Source of the DNA: Oncomelania hupensis
Taxonomy: Eukaryota > Mollusca > Gastropoda > Littorinimorpha > Pomatiopsidae
DNA length: 64,000 nucleotides
Reading direction: 5' to 3'
NCBI GenBank assembly: GCA_036898135.1
Contig: CM072523.1
Coordinates: 2,356,311 to 2,420,310 of the forward strand
In this document: positions 33,451 through 46,804 of the stretch, one piece after another
Layout of the letters: every line of letters begins with the position of its first letter
Numbering within the stretch: position 1 is the first letter of the stretch
The notes under the pieces: model-generated
What the model saw: only the letters and a program-made list of their open reading frames with translations
What the model was told of the DNA's origin: nothing
The model's database searches: none
Program-made: the position numbers and the translations under genes

Positions 33451-36175
33451 GTTTGTTTGTTTGTTTGTTTTATTGTCTTTTTCATCGAAATGATAACACA
33501 AAGAAAAATATAATAAAATAAATGATCGTACACAACTATACAGTAAGGAAAAACAAAAACTGTTGTAAATTAATAAATTCGGGCGGTCAGAGTTAATAAT
33601 CATGCATCATAGGAACTGACCAACTGGAGAGGACATAAACGTTTTGGCCAATTGAAAACACATTTCAAAGCTAATGTCTCCTATTTTGGCAAATCATCGT
33701 TCACAGTATGGCACTGATATAAAATGCATGTTTCAAATAAAATTGTCTTTGCCTACGTACACAACATTTTTACCATCCTTGGCTCTCTCAGAATTCATAT
33801 AAATTCGGTAGGCCATGCAAGTAACAGATCTGGGAATTCCACAATGTTTATAATAATGTTGCTTGAAATGACAATCTTTCTTGACGTCTTGAACTATCAA
33901 ATTAGAAACTTCTTTGGCAGTCAATGGTATTGATCGCGTTTATACGTAAAGCACCGTTTCTTTAAGCTCGATCTGTCCAGTCATTGTACTGAAAGCCACA
34001 ATGAGAGGGGATCCAAAAACGTCTACATTTGTATCATTTACAATTAAATTATTAACGAGGTGTTTCATTTCAATGATAAGGTCTTTTCTTTCTTTAAAAG
34101 AATTAGAATGTAACACCTGAAGTACTGATTTAGAATCTATAATTATTACAATAATAATTATATAAAATGATATGTTCATGATTTTATCTAATGCCATTAA
34201 AATTGCTAGAAGTTCAGCAGTGAAAATCGAATTTCTCTTACCTAAATATGATTTCGATTTTTTTAATGAGGTATAACTGTTTCACCTGTCTCTATAATAG
34301 AACCATCAGTGCACATTTTTAGAGAAGATTAATATTTTTTCCGATAGATGAATATTAACATCAGATATGAGTAAGCTGGTATTTTCATTATTTTTTCAGT
34401 GGAGTAGTTTATATCATAACTTGCATTTTCAAGCTCCCAAAGAGGGATGGGTGATATTAATTCTCTATTATACATAATTCTTTTTTTTCTGAACTAAGTT
34501 TTTTGTATACGTTGCAATAGTTTGAAACATTCTAATATTGTGAGCTCTTTTAGGGAAGTTGACATCTGATCTTAACTAGAAGTTTTTCTATTTGCTATTA
34601 TCTACCGCAGCTGTTCTCATAATATATTTTGAGAACATCATTTTCCTCCATTTTTCTAAAGGAATAACACCTGCTACTTCAAACGTTAAACTAGTTTTAG
34701 TATGAATGGGAACACCTAGTGCTACTTTGATAGTTTTGCTATCCAAACACTGTAATGTATTAAGGTAGAGACAGGAGCAGGGAAGTAAACTTTCTGTCCA
34801 TACTGTGTTTTCAATGTAACGAGAGCACAAGATGAATTAACTAAAACTTTTGAATCTTGGCCCCAAGTTTAATTTTAGCAATGATTTTCAACAGATTATA
34901 CCTTTTAACGGCTCTATGTATTAAATAATCAATATGCTTTTTTCCAGTGCAACTTCCACGTTAAAAAAGCGCCACAAAATATCACTTCTTTAACATATTT
35001 CAGTTCCTCTTTGTTAATGAAAAATTTTGGCAGTTGCCTTGGCTCTTGACCATTATTAAATAAGATCATGTTTGTCTTCTCTTTAGATAATGCCAGACCA
35101 TTTAAAGTCATATAAAGTATAATATTATTTATTTCATTTTGATAAAGTTTAGCACTGTTTTATTTTCCAAAATGGATGTTTTCTTTCTCAACGATACATT
35201 CAACCAGACCGCTATGTCATCGGAATACTGAACTAGCGATAGTTTTAAACTTAAGTTTGAGGTAATTCATGAATTAAATTTTAAAAAAAATTTTTTAATG
35301 CTTTATTGTCCCTGAGATTTTATCGGGAAATTCTGGGCCGCCTTTCCTGGGGAAGGCGTAGTCGCAGCCTGTGGCGCGCCCAAACCCAACCTACCTAACA
35401 TTAGTTGTTAAAAGGTGCTGGGTATAGGAAATGCCCAGAAATCTTCTGTAGCATACATCATGGAGATGAGGTGCTACGGAAGACGTCTGGGGATTTCCTA
35501 GACCCAGCACAACGAAATCCGACAGACCATCACACAAGCCATTGGACAACACGACGACATGCACACAGTGGTGAAGAAACAGAAACTCCGATGGTATGGC
35601 CACGTCACTAGAGCAAAAGCTCTTGCAAAGACCATCCTGCAAGGCACGGTGCAAGGAGGCAGAAGAAGAGGGGGACAGAAAAAGATGCCATGCAGAGGAC
35701 AAAGATGGAGTACGCTTGTTAAACGATCATCTGTGGTGCCCAAACGACCTTCGAGTTACGGGATAGGATAGGTTACGGTAGGATAGGAATTAAAATATTG
35801 AAAATAAAAAAGGTTAAATTAAGGCTCTCTGAGGAATTCCAATGGCTGTTTTATGCCATGCCGAGTAAGAATTACCAACTCGAACGATTATTTCTCGACC
35901 TGAAAGGAAGGTTTTAATATAGCTATATACATGTCCTATATGTTTTAATTTCAATATTAATGTTGCCCTGTCGTAGGCCTTTCACAGATTTAAAAAAAAA
36001 CAACGTTGGTAAAATACTCTTTTTATTAGAAAATTGTCTGTTAATTCGTGTGTTTAATTTAACCAGGTGATCTATAGTGGATCGGCCTTATTGAAATCCT
36101 GCCTGATTAACAGGGATTATATGTTGTTTTTGTAGTTCCTAAAAGCTGACAAACAACATAACAACCGGGTCAGCA
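33451..36175 (-). mobile_element. RNase H-bearing LINE, degenerate, split by another LINE
   Basis: The minus strand, read from 36175 down, encodes reverse transcriptase KAYDRATLILKLKHIG, FLSGREIIVRVGNS and GIPQ; then after an insertion QYSDDIAVW (the YxDD catalytic box) and GLALSKEKTNMILF; then LDSKTIKVALGVP; then RNase H MCTDGSIIETG, FTAELLAILMALDKI and IDSKSVLQVL. Ends left in an (AAAC)n-type tail. Many stops: dead copy. Same family as 18378-19390. Confidence 0.85.
35279..35786 (+). mobile_element. GGATA-tailed LINE (copy 3), inserted in another LINE, 5' inverted
   Basis: GAATTAAA flanks both sides (35271-35278, 35787-35794). The 3' part reads QTITQAI, HVVKKQKLRWYGHVTR-like and ends in GGATAGGATAGG. 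The 5' part (35411-35459) is an inverted copy of GCTACAGAAGATTTCTGGGC-type sequence from the same element. Confidence 0.82.
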
Positions 36176-36189
36176 GCATCTCTATTTAA

Positions 36190-38866
36190 ATATTATTATT
36201 TAATTTGTTTTTCTTTGATTTATTTTTCCTTTGACATCAGTACAAGTGTATACAATGCTCATTTCCAATGTCAATCCGTTATGTATGTCAAAGTATTTTA
36301 TATAAAGATACATATATAAATATAACAGAACAATACAGATTAGCCAAATAGATTACAATAGTTAATAATAAATGGAATTGAAAAGAAAAAGAAGCCCCAC
36401 ATTACCATTGTTCACTTTAAGTGTTTAGCACAGAAAACAAATTGCAAACATCACACTCATGTGAAAAAAATGTGAATCCTGAAACAGAATAAAATCAATC
36501 CGCGTACACTTAGTTTTTCATTTACTGTAAGTGGGACAAACTTAAAATGAATTGAAAAAAAACACCTACAAAACAACCAATCAAAAAAATAATTACATGA
36601 ATAAAAGTTTTTAAAATTTTATTTTTTTTAAATGTGGGAGGGGAAAAAAGTTAGTAGAGGGATAGACTGGCGTTGACTTAATGCATTTAAAACAAAAGGT
36701 AATAACAACCACTTTCATAAAGATGCACTGCAGCGTTCAATGAATAATGAGAGAAAAGAAAACGGTTTAATCTTTTCTTCTTTTTTTCTCTAACTTATAC
36801 AAACTACTTCTAGTATACAACAAGATTACATAAACAAAGGTGTATAAGGATGCCATTCATTGTACACTTTGTGTGTATTCATTAATAAATATGATGCTTG
36901 TCTCTCTATTTCATACCGAGTTTTTAAATAAGACTTAAACACAGCAAACGTTGGAATACAGTTGTTCAACTTGCACTTATAGATAAAAAACTTGGCAAGA
37001 ACAATTATCCTATCGAAAATCACGTCTGACCTAAAATGATCACCACAACCAAACAGTACAATGTTTTCGTTCAAATGCATATTAATAACATTCTGACAAC
37101 TATTCCTTACTACATGTCCAAACCGATTCCAGAATGCCTGGATGTGTGCACACTGCCAGAACAAATGTTGTATACTTTCTCGCTCGATTGTACAAAAAGA
37201 ACATAATATAATGAATCCGTTCGAACATTCATATTTGACAGAATAGTGTTTGTGGCGATAATCCTATGCACTATTCGTAGCTGGAACCATTTAAGTTTAA
37301 CATCAGGTATATTTTGGATTTTCTTAAAAACTATTTTCCAATTACAATCTTTACCATATTTCTGTTCCCATGTCTTACAGCAGTTAGGATGTATTTCGTT
37401 TGATGTCAGAAGATCGTAATAAACTCGTGCACATTTTTGAACTGAATTCAGAACAGTCCATAGTTTAGTTAATGCTAAAGTTATTATTAACGATCGGTAC
37501 CTCAAAAGAGTTAATATACTTTTTTTACAGCCTGCACACAACCAGTGTACGTAACAAAATCGGTTTGAACATTATATCTGTGTACAAACTCTTGAAAAGA
37601 TAAACAAGATCCATTTTCCTTTAATAAGCGTCCAATACAAAACACCCCTTTCTCATACCAAGTTTTATAGAAAATGGGTCTGTTGTTTACGAGTATATTC
37701 TGATTATAAAAAATCCTTTCAGAGATAATCTCTTCCGGTTTTCCCAAAATAATATGATTTGATAAATCTTTGTACGAATGCAAAACTTCTTTCCAAAAAT
37801 TATTACAGTTTTCTAGCATTGGAAAATCCGCTCCTAGTGTTTCAACGTTTTCAAAACATGAAGATTCCGTCAAAAGTATATATCTCCATTTTTGATTACC
37901 ATATTTAAGTTTTTTTAACCATGATATTTTTAAGGCTTTAATAAACATTTCAATGTCTGGAATACCAAGACCTCCATTTGTTATATTCTTAACTGCACTT
38001 TTTCGACTAATTCTATCTCTTTTGTTTTTCCAGACAAATTCAAAAACTGATGTCTGAATCATATTTATTACATCATCTGGAGGGTTTGGCAGTAGCATCC
38101 ACAAATAAATTAATTTTGACAAAATAAGTGATTTCAACACTGGTACTCTTCCCCGGGGGGAGGGGGGTTATTTGTCTTTTGAGCCATATTTTATACAATG
38201 ATTTTATTTCTATCAATTTATCTTTTATGTTGATACCAATACAGTTTTCTAAGTCACTTGTCAGCCAAATACCCAACACTTGAAACTTTTCAGGGTTCCA
38301 GGTTATACGAAGATGTTGCATAAATTTTGTTGATGAGTTACGCCGGCTGCCCAGCCATATTGCGTTAGTTTTTGTTTTTGTTGCGTTCAAAGAGAGCCCT
38401 GACAGATTACAAAAATTGTCAATGGTTTTGATAGTTTCTTCAAAAGAAATTCTAGTGCCATTTAATAACATTTCGGTGTCATCTGCGTATTGTGTAATTT
38501 TATGTTCTACTTCGTTAATTTTTATGCCTTCGATTTCCTTATTTTCACGGATCATTATTGCTAAGATCTCGACACATAAAACAAAAATATATGGTGAGAT
38601 TGGGTCTCCTTGTCTGCAGCCACGTTCAATATTAAACCAGCTTGATATTTGACCATTAACAGAAACGGACGCTTTAGTATCATTATAAAAGGTTTTTATC
38701 CATCTGCAGAAATCATTGCCGAAACCAAAGGCAAGCAACACTTTATTCATAAATATCCAATCTATGGAATCGAAAGCCTTTTCGAAATCTAGGCATAAAA
38801 GTAATCCTGGCTTATCGTTTTTATTCAGATAACTGATAATATCATATATTAGTCGAATATTGTCAT
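36190..38866 (-). mobile_element. Tx1/L1-type LINE, 5'-truncated
   Basis: The minus strand encodes LCLDFEKAFDSIDW, then RGCRQGDPISPYIFVLCVEI, QYADDTEMLL, SGLSLNATKTKTNAIWLG, then SKLIYLWMLLPNPP, GGLGIPDIEMFIKALKISWL and a C-terminal CAHIQAFWNRFGHVV. The order matches Tx1/L1 reverse transcriptases. Frame breaks near 38140 (G-run), 37530 and 37140. Upstream ORF1 and endonuclease are missing. AT-rich 3' UTR to about 36190. Confidence 0.88.
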
Positions 38867-38944
38867 TTATTTATTATTATTATTATTTATTAAAGTAGGC
38901 TTGTATAGCTCAAGGCTGGGCTCACTGCTCTTAACATAACTAAA

Positions 38945-40325
38945 TAAGATAAGATAAGACAACTTTATTATCTTTAACAAGAAATTACATTGTGGTGTAC
39001 AATTACAATCAACAAGGAATAAACATCACAATAATAATAACAACAATCATAATGACAATGAGGATAAAAATGCACAATCACATATGAATATAATTACACT
39101 TATGCATGCTAACATTAAACGACAGCAAATGTGAAATGAGATTATTTTGGGCAAACAAAACACACACACACACACACATACTCACACACATGTCATTTAT
39201 TAAGTAATGAGACAGCCTTTGGAATAAAACTGTTTTTCGTTCTGAGAGTTCTGACCCTTGGTGTTTGGTAGCGCCTTCCAGAAGGCAGGAGCTGGAAGTG
39301 GTGCGCAAGCACATGAGTGCTATCCAGCACAAAGCAACTAGCTTTCCGCACAACACGTCTTTCATACAACACCTGCAGACTCTCTTGTTTCACTCCCACA
39401 ACCCTCCCACAGACTTTCACTACTCGATCCAGCATACTTTTGTTTTTTACACACAAACTTCCATACCAGCAGATAAAAGAAAAGGTAAGAACGGACTCAA
39501 TAAAAGAAGAGTAAAAGGTCTGAAGGATGCGGCTACTGACTTGGAGATTTCGAAGTTTTTGAAGGCAGTAAATTCTAGACTGTCATTTTTTGTGTATGGC
39601 CTGGGTGTTTGCAGTGAAGTTCAGTTTCTCGTCAATGATGGTTCCCAGGTATTTGTATTGGGTGACTCTCTCGACTGTAACACCATCAATGACAAGGTCT
39701 GGAATGAGAGTGTTGTTTTTACGAAAGTCAATGACCAGTTCCTTAGTTTTCTTGACATTTAAGTCCAGATAGTTTTGTTTGCACCAGGAGCTGAACCTAT
39801 CAACTGCAGAGAAATACACAGCATTTGAATTGGACAGGTCCACAAGGGCAGAGTCATCCGAGTACTTTGTGACCGGTGAGGCATCAGTTCCTCTGCAGTC
39901 GTTTGTGTAGAGCGTGAAAAGTACCAGAGAAAGAACCGTACCCTGAGGAGCTCCTGTGGACGTTTGTTTGAGAGATGAGACAGCAGAGTGAAAGCGGACA
40001 ACCTGAGATCTGGACACGAGGAAGTGAACGATCCACAGGACGAGTCTAGGAGGGACAGTGTAAGACAAAAGCTTCTGAGCCATGAGTTGCGTTGCGTTGT
40101 ATAGATTACCGTCCCCGGACACATCAGCGTATAGGGGACTTGAGCCATGAGGTGTGGCTGTATGGTATTGAAAGCAGAAGAAAAGTCTATAAATAGAATA
40201 CGGACAAAGGAACCAGAGGTCTCTAAGTGATCATACGCATTGTGGAGAAGCGTCAGAGTAGCGTCGTCGGTACTACGATTGGGTTTGTATGCAAATTGAA
40301 GAGGATCATATAATGACGCTTAATT
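38945..40325 (-). mobile_element. CR1/Rex-type LINE, 5'-truncated
   Basis: The minus strand encodes DPLQFAYKPNRSTDDATLTL, FIDFSSAFNTIQPHL, STGAPQGTVLSLVLFTLYTN, KYSDDSALV, LDLNVKKTKELVIDF, then FQLLPSGRRYQTPRV and NSFIPKAVSLLNK-stop. The 3' UTR ends in (CTTAT)n at 38945. A CA array lies at 39156-39180. Frame breaks make it inactive. Confidence 0.88.
40087..40140 (-). mobile_element. 54-bp insertion with 11-bp target duplication inside the CR1 LINE
   Basis: TGAGCCATGAG occurs at 40076-40086 and 40141-40151. The insert begins TTGCGTTGCGTTG and ends GTATAGGGGACT. A related block (ACCCCGAACACAGTGCGTAT) is at 40357-40385. Likely a tiny 5'-truncated retro-insertion. Confidence 0.8.
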
Positions 40326-40573
40326 AAAAACAACAACCAAAAAAAAAAAGTAAATTAACGACCCCGAACACAGTGCGTATAGGGGAGTAACACACAAAAA
40401 AAATCTGCTTTTATTAACCGCGTTGCGTCGTTGAACGAGAGAGAGAGAGAGAGAGAGACAGAGACAGAGAGGGACAGAGATAAGCATACATCTGCACACA
40501 GAAATAGTTTGAAAGAGAGTGAGTGAAAGTGAGAGAGAGAGAGTGAGAGACACAAACGCGTGTTTTGCGATAC

Positions 40574-41294
<721 letters not shown>

Positions 41295-41299
41295 GATAA

Positions 41300-41570
41300 T
41301 CGGGTCATGATAAAATGTCAGTAACTCCGTTCATATCGAGCGTTGAGGGCGACATCCTTAACGCCCGGATTATCCCCCAAATCGGGGATTGCCTCCCTTG
41401 ACTCGGCCATTCCCGTCATCAAAGATGAAGGAGATGAAAACTTCAAAAAGGCGACTTTTAGTATCCATGTTTTCGGTCGGTCTACGCAGGATGCCCGTAA
41501 AATTATAAAATGTGTCAATAATATCTTACACGTCAATTTAAGTAATTGGAAAGTCAAGTTAGTTCAAAAG
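41300..41570. other. Unassigned stretch with an open plus frame
   Basis: The plus frame GLSPKSGIASLDSAIPVIKD ... FSIHVFGRSTQDARKIIKCV has protein-like composition but no recognisable domain, no clear splice sites, and runs into a TTG microsatellite at 41580-41612. Could be old transposon coding sequence. Confidence 0.25.
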
Positions 41571-41579
41571 ATGTTGCAA

Positions 41580-41610
<31 letters not shown>

Positions 41611-41689
41611 CTTGCTGCTGCTGCTGTAGCTGTGAAACAAAACTTCAAATTTGAGGAAAAGTAACCATACCGTTTTATTATCTCTATAA

Positions 41690-42172
41690 GGCTGCTGCGC
41701 TTCCTTGTCATCTCCGTCTTCCTATTCGCTTGCGAAACATGAACCCTCACAGCTTATCTACAACGAAGAATACAAAGCATGGCGATGAGGTGCTACAGAA
41801 GGCTTCTGGGCATTTCCTATACCCAGCACATCACCAACGACGAAGTCAAACAGACCATCACGCAAGCCATTAGACATCACGATGATATGCTCACAGTGGT
41901 GAAGAAACGGAAACTCCGATGGTATTTTGCCACGTCACCAGATCATCAGGCCTTGCAAAGACCATTCTGCAAGGCACGGTGCAAGGAGGTAGAAGAAGAG
42001 GGAGACCGAAAAAGAGGTGGTAGGACAACATTCGAGAATGGACTGGTTAGATACTGAGCGAGGCCATGAGGGTTGCTGAAGACAGAGAAAGATGGAGTGC
42101 GCTGGTTAAACGATCATCTGTGGTGCCCCTACGACCTCCGAGTTACGTGATAGGATAGGATAGGATAGGATC
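41690..42172 (+). mobile_element. GGATA-tailed LINE 3' fragment (copy 4)
   Basis: Encodes LQRRIQSMAMRCYRRLLGIS, YTQHITNDEVKQTITQAIRH, VVKKRKLRWY, frame-shifted thereafter, ending GTGATAGGATAGGATAGG. Confidence 0.85.
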
Positions 42173-42224
42173 TCTATAAGATTGTGTCTATCTTTATGCG
42201 TTTCGGATCTGTTTATTCATTGTA

Positions 42225-42310
42225 TTTATTTTATGGTTATATATAGCGCTCAAGAACCTCTCAAGGCGCTAACCCGTACAGGATCTAGCTCAAGCAAGGT
42301 CGTCTGTTTA
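42225..42310 (-). mobile_element. SINE-A tail fragment
   Basis: Reverse of AGATCCTGTACGGGTTAGCG CCTTGAG...GCGCTATATATAACC. The remaining 42310-42880 has nothing recognisable. Confidence 0.7.
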
Positions 42311-42956
42311 ATAGAAACTGGATTACTCAACATCTTTATGTAAACTAATTTACAGGCGTGTGTCAAAAGCTTTTAAATAATTGCAAAGGGAATGTTATAA
42401 ACAATATAAATATTAAATGTAGAGACTTGACCATACAGATCCTAAATTCATTCGGTTTTCGCCTTAACACAGTAAGGAGAAAATCTTGTTCCATACCGTG
42501 AAACAATGTACCAAGCCGAAGCTTCAGTAAGCAGCTGAGCAACATTTAGGATTACTAATGGGTTCCCAGAGCAAATAAATCAAACACGATGTGTCCACAG
42601 CAGGATAATCTGACGGGCTAACGTCAGATAATATCACTGATGATGTTTGACCAGCGTTATGTTCGGATCAAGGCAAATCAGACGACGCAAGACAAGTCGA
42701 TGAACAGATACAGATTTGCAATATATTTAAGCAAACTCAGAGTCCCAGATAAACGGGCTGATGCAAATGGTAGAGGCTTGAACTTCAGCCTAATATCAAA
42801 ATGAGGTAAAAGGCACCTAATTCAAGCAAAAAGAAAACATTTTTGGTTATAATTATATTCATACATGTGGTTTTTTTTTTTACTGTCTGATATTTACGAA
42901 TATTAATCTAAACGCTGTGTGAAGAAGGAGGAGGAGAAGAAAAAGAAGAAGAAGAA

Positions 42957-42957
42957 A

Positions 42958-43018
<61 letters not shown>

Positions 43019-43071
43019 ATGATTATGATGATGATGAAGGAAGAGAAGAAGAAGAAAGATAAAAATATGAC

Positions 43072-43161
<90 letters not shown>

Positions 43162-43190
43162 GGAAGAGAAGAAGAAGAAGAAGAAGACAA
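42957..43190. repeat. GAT microsatellites with GAA breaks
   Basis: (GAT)n 42957-43036 and 43073-43160, then (GAA)n to 43190. The following 43200-43640 holds a C-rich patch, and (CA)n lies at 43647-43720. Confidence 0.96.
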
Positions 43191-43646
43191 CGGAAAAATC
43201 GAAAATCAACTTAGCTGGATCTTGCAGTCACATAATTATTCAATTTTTTTTATTTGCTACATGTCCTTAGGCAAGTAAGGTAAACCTAAACAGAAATTGC
43301 CCCTGTTTCCAGCCTCCTTCCCTCACCCATCCCCCCTTTCCCTCCGCTCCTCACTCCCCCCCCCCTGCTTTCGTCCCCTTGTTCCCCACCCACAAATAGT
43401 CAATGAAGCCCAAGGACCCATCAATGAGGAACCATGCTACAGCGTGGCTCTTTGGAACCCGTCGGCGTTTCAGCAATGTTCCGCGTGCGCATGCGCCTAA
43501 CCGCTCTTCCGCTAAGGGCTCTTTTCCCTCTTTATTGAAAATTTACAACAGGACAGACATTTCCGCAATTTTGCATCACGCGCTTGCGCTTAACAGCCCT
43601 TCCGGCAAGGGCTTTTAACTCTCATTACAAAAATGCATGTACACAG

Positions 43647-43681
<35 letters not shown>

Positions 43682-43961
43682 CCACCCACACACACCCACC
43701 CACACACACACACACACACTACAGCTACACAGATCGTTTGAGACCAACAGACTTTATTAAAAGCCAAAAATTGTTCCGTTCTTCTTGCTGCGTCAGGCGT
43801 CTCCCATTTCCTCTGACTAAAACAGGATCTCGTGATTGAAATGTAATGGTCTCTCAGCAGACCAATGAAATAAGTCAGTGACGTCCTTTTGCTCTTGTTT
43901 TGCATACCACAGCTACATTAGGGTGGAACTTTGACAAGATAACATCCCGTCAACATGTCAC

Positions 43962-44391
43962 TCATATTCGGGGGTGCAATGATGAGACAAAGGGTGATCT
44001 TATATAAACAGTTTCTTTTTGTTCTTAGAGCGGTGCCCAAATGTCGCTCATATTTGGAGGTGCAATGATGAGATAAATGGAGATCTTATTTAAATAGTTT
44101 ATATTTGTTCTTAGAGCGGTGTCCAACTGTCATTCATATCTGGAGGTGCAATGATGAGACAAATGGAGATCTTATTTAAACAGTTTATATTTGTTCTTAG
44201 AACGGTGTCGAATTGTCGCTCATATTCTGGAGTGCAATGATGAGACAAATGAAGATCTTATCTAAATAATTTATATTTGTTTATAGAGCGGTGTACAATT
44301 GTCACTCATATTTTGGGAGTACAACGATGAGATCAATGGAGATCTTATCTAAGCAGCTTATATTTGTTCTTAGAGGGGTGCGATAATTACA
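43962..44391. repeat. 86-bp tandem, five copies
   Basis: TCATATT/C blocks start at 43962, 44048, 44134, 44220 and 44306. Unit contains TGCAATGATGAGACAAATGG and TTATATTTGTTCTTAGAGCG. The stretch 44400-45340 after it has only a CT/CA patch (44975-45050). Confidence 0.92.
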
Positions 44392-45342
44392 ACCAGGGTA
44401 TAAAATACCCCTAAATATATAGGCTACAATTAAAAAAAATCCTGTGTGCGGTATTACGTATAATTGTTTGCTTTTACAAATTTTTACGAGCGACGGATTC
44501 TTATGTGACACTTGAAGAGTGCAGCAAATGCAATTGAAGAGAAAGTTTCCAACTAGTTTGTCTAAAATAAATGTACAGAAGTAATTTTAAAAAATGCTAT
44601 TTCTAAAACTTACTCGCTTAAAGAGCCTCAAGCTCACGCAATTCAGCGCCACATATTATTTTCAAAATCTCAGTGAGTGTTGCCATACCTTGGAAAAAAA
44701 GATTAAGCCACCCCCAAAAAAATCTCTTTCAAAACTACGGTTTGATATGAAACGATGCCTTCGTCGTCTTTATGTGCTTATCAATAGCATCAACGCTGAT
44801 TCTCAAAATAGCACCGCAGGAAAAGTGTGTACAGTAGGCACAGTGGTTTGTTTAGGCAACAAGGATGAGACGCCTACAACTCAACGCTTTGTGGTCGGTT
44901 TGTGAGCTACGATTACACGTTATATAATCTTTTAATGTGACAACAATGACATTTCCTAAGTAAACTCTTTGTCTCTCTCTCTTTGTCTCTCTCTCTCTCT
45001 CACACACACACAAACACACATACAGACACACACACACACGTACACACACATGCAAAATTGATATCACAATATTGTAGTGGACCATTTAATACATCTCCAT
45101 AATTATTTATATTTACGTTTCCATTTCTGCAACCCTTAACCGTCCTCCATATTAACAGAAATCAAAACTTCGAACTAGTCTAAAGCCATTACACAGACGA
45201 ATTTGTCGTAGATGTAAATAACCTTAAAACCTCGGAATAGCATTTATTATAGCCAAGTTCCGGCTTTTTCACATCTTTTACATTGCAAATACTGGTCTCC
45301 ACTGTTTCTAACCATTTGTACAAAATGATGGGCTATATTTAT

Positions 45343-45545
45343 CACCACCACCACCGCCACTACTGTCATCATCATTAACACCATCATCATCATCATCATC
45401 GTCGTCGTCGTCGTCATCATCATCATCTTCATCATTATTATTGTCCTCATCATCGTCCCTCCCTTCCTCCTCATCTTACTACTACTTCTCCTCTTCTTCT
45501 TCCTTCTTCTTTGACTTCTGCTCCTCAACCTTCTTCTGCTTTTTC
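45343..45545. repeat. CAC/CAT/TTC-rich microsatellite
   Basis: Interrupted (CAC)n, (CAT)n, (CGT)n then TTC/TCC-rich. Confidence 0.9.
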
Positions 45546-45816
45546 TTCTATTTTCTTCTTAAATGCGTAAACTTTGAAACGGGAACTCACATCGATCAAA
45601 GTTAAAATATCTGAACAACCTGTTATCGATGTACGATGTAGTTAAAAAGTTTGGCGTAACTTCCCGACAAGAGTGCCATCATTGAGAACCGAACTCGAAG
45701 TCTCTAAAACTCAGATCGCTTTCATTACTCTACAAGGCCGGCCGGCCATGGCCGGAACACTATGTTTTACCTTAAACAAAATAATAATATAAAATGTTGT
45801 AACCCTTTTGTGCCGA

Positions 45817-45818
<2 letters not shown>

Positions 45819-45899
<81 letters not shown>

Positions 45900-45940
45900 C
45901 CTCTCTTTCTCCCTCTCTTTCTCTTTCTCTCCTCCCCCCT
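45819..45940. repeat. CT microsatellite
   Basis: Pure (CT)n for about 75 bp, then CTTTCTCC-type repeats. Confidence 0.97.
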
Positions 45941-46068
45941 CCCCCACTCGTTCACGTGCGCTCTCAAACGACTACACGTATTAGAACACTATGACGTAAA
46001 GTACTGTTTATGACAGTCTGACGAATCAATTTCATACAGGCTTTTATGACTTCAATAATTTTAGGACT

Positions 46069-46726
46069 GTTTCATGGTTGCCCATAGAGCTGCACGCCAA
46101 ACTCGGTCAATCACTTTCTTTAAGTCTACAAACACATGATATAGATGTTGTTGATGCTGTAGGTATTTCTCGCAGATTATTCTGAGGTTGAAAATGGAAA
46201 TAAGTGCAGAGAAGACCAAAATGATGACCAACAATACTAACACCAATGGCATCAACATGGACATCAAAGTCCAAGGCCAATCCTTCAACAAGGTGAATAG
46301 CTTCACATATTTAGGAGCCATTGTTTCAGACAATGGGTCCCGACAGGAAGTTCTCTCCAGGAAGGCGCAAACAATTGCTGCCCTGACAAGGTTGAAACCC
46401 TTTTGGAAAGACAGGAGCATCAGTCTACACTCAAAAGTAAGGCTTCGACAGACCATCCCACAAGCCATTGCACAACACGATGACAAGCTCATAGTGGTGA
46501 AGAAACGGAAACTCCGATGGTAGGGCCACGTCACCAGAGCATCAGACCTTGCAAAGACCATCCCGCAAGGCACGGAGCAAGGAGGCAAAAGAAGAGGGAG
46601 ACAGAAAAAGAGGTGGGATGATAACATTCGAGAATGGACTGGCCTGAGACTGAGCGAAGCCATGAGGGCTGTTGAGGACAGAGAAGAGATGAAGTACGCG
46701 GGTTACGGTATATGATAGGATAAAGT
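46069..46726 (+). mobile_element. GGATA-tailed LINE (copy 5) with inverted 5' part
   Basis: Plus 46185-46726 encodes MEISAEKTKMMTNN, NSFTYLGAIVSDNGSRQEVL, AALTRLKPFWKD, then after an internal deletion TIPQAIAQHDD. The adjoining 46069-46180 encodes the upstream reverse-transcriptase piece YHVFVDLKKVIDRVWRAALW on the opposite strand. The tail is degenerate GATAGGATAA. Confidence 0.83.
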
Positions 46727-46804
46727 TTTAAGTCGTAAACTGGAGGACCCTGCAAGTCCGGGAGACTTTCAAGAAACATTGCAACCATGAGAGGGGATGG
46801 AGAG

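Noticed and set aside
39265..39762. Plus-strand 165-residue open frame
   Set aside because: Antisense shadow of the CR1 LINE reverse-transcriptase C-terminus, which has clear motifs on the minus strand.
46061..46663. Minus-strand 200-residue frame as a gene
   Set aside because: Mostly antisense to the GGATA LINE. Only its last 40 residues are LINE sense sequence, from the inverted 5' part.
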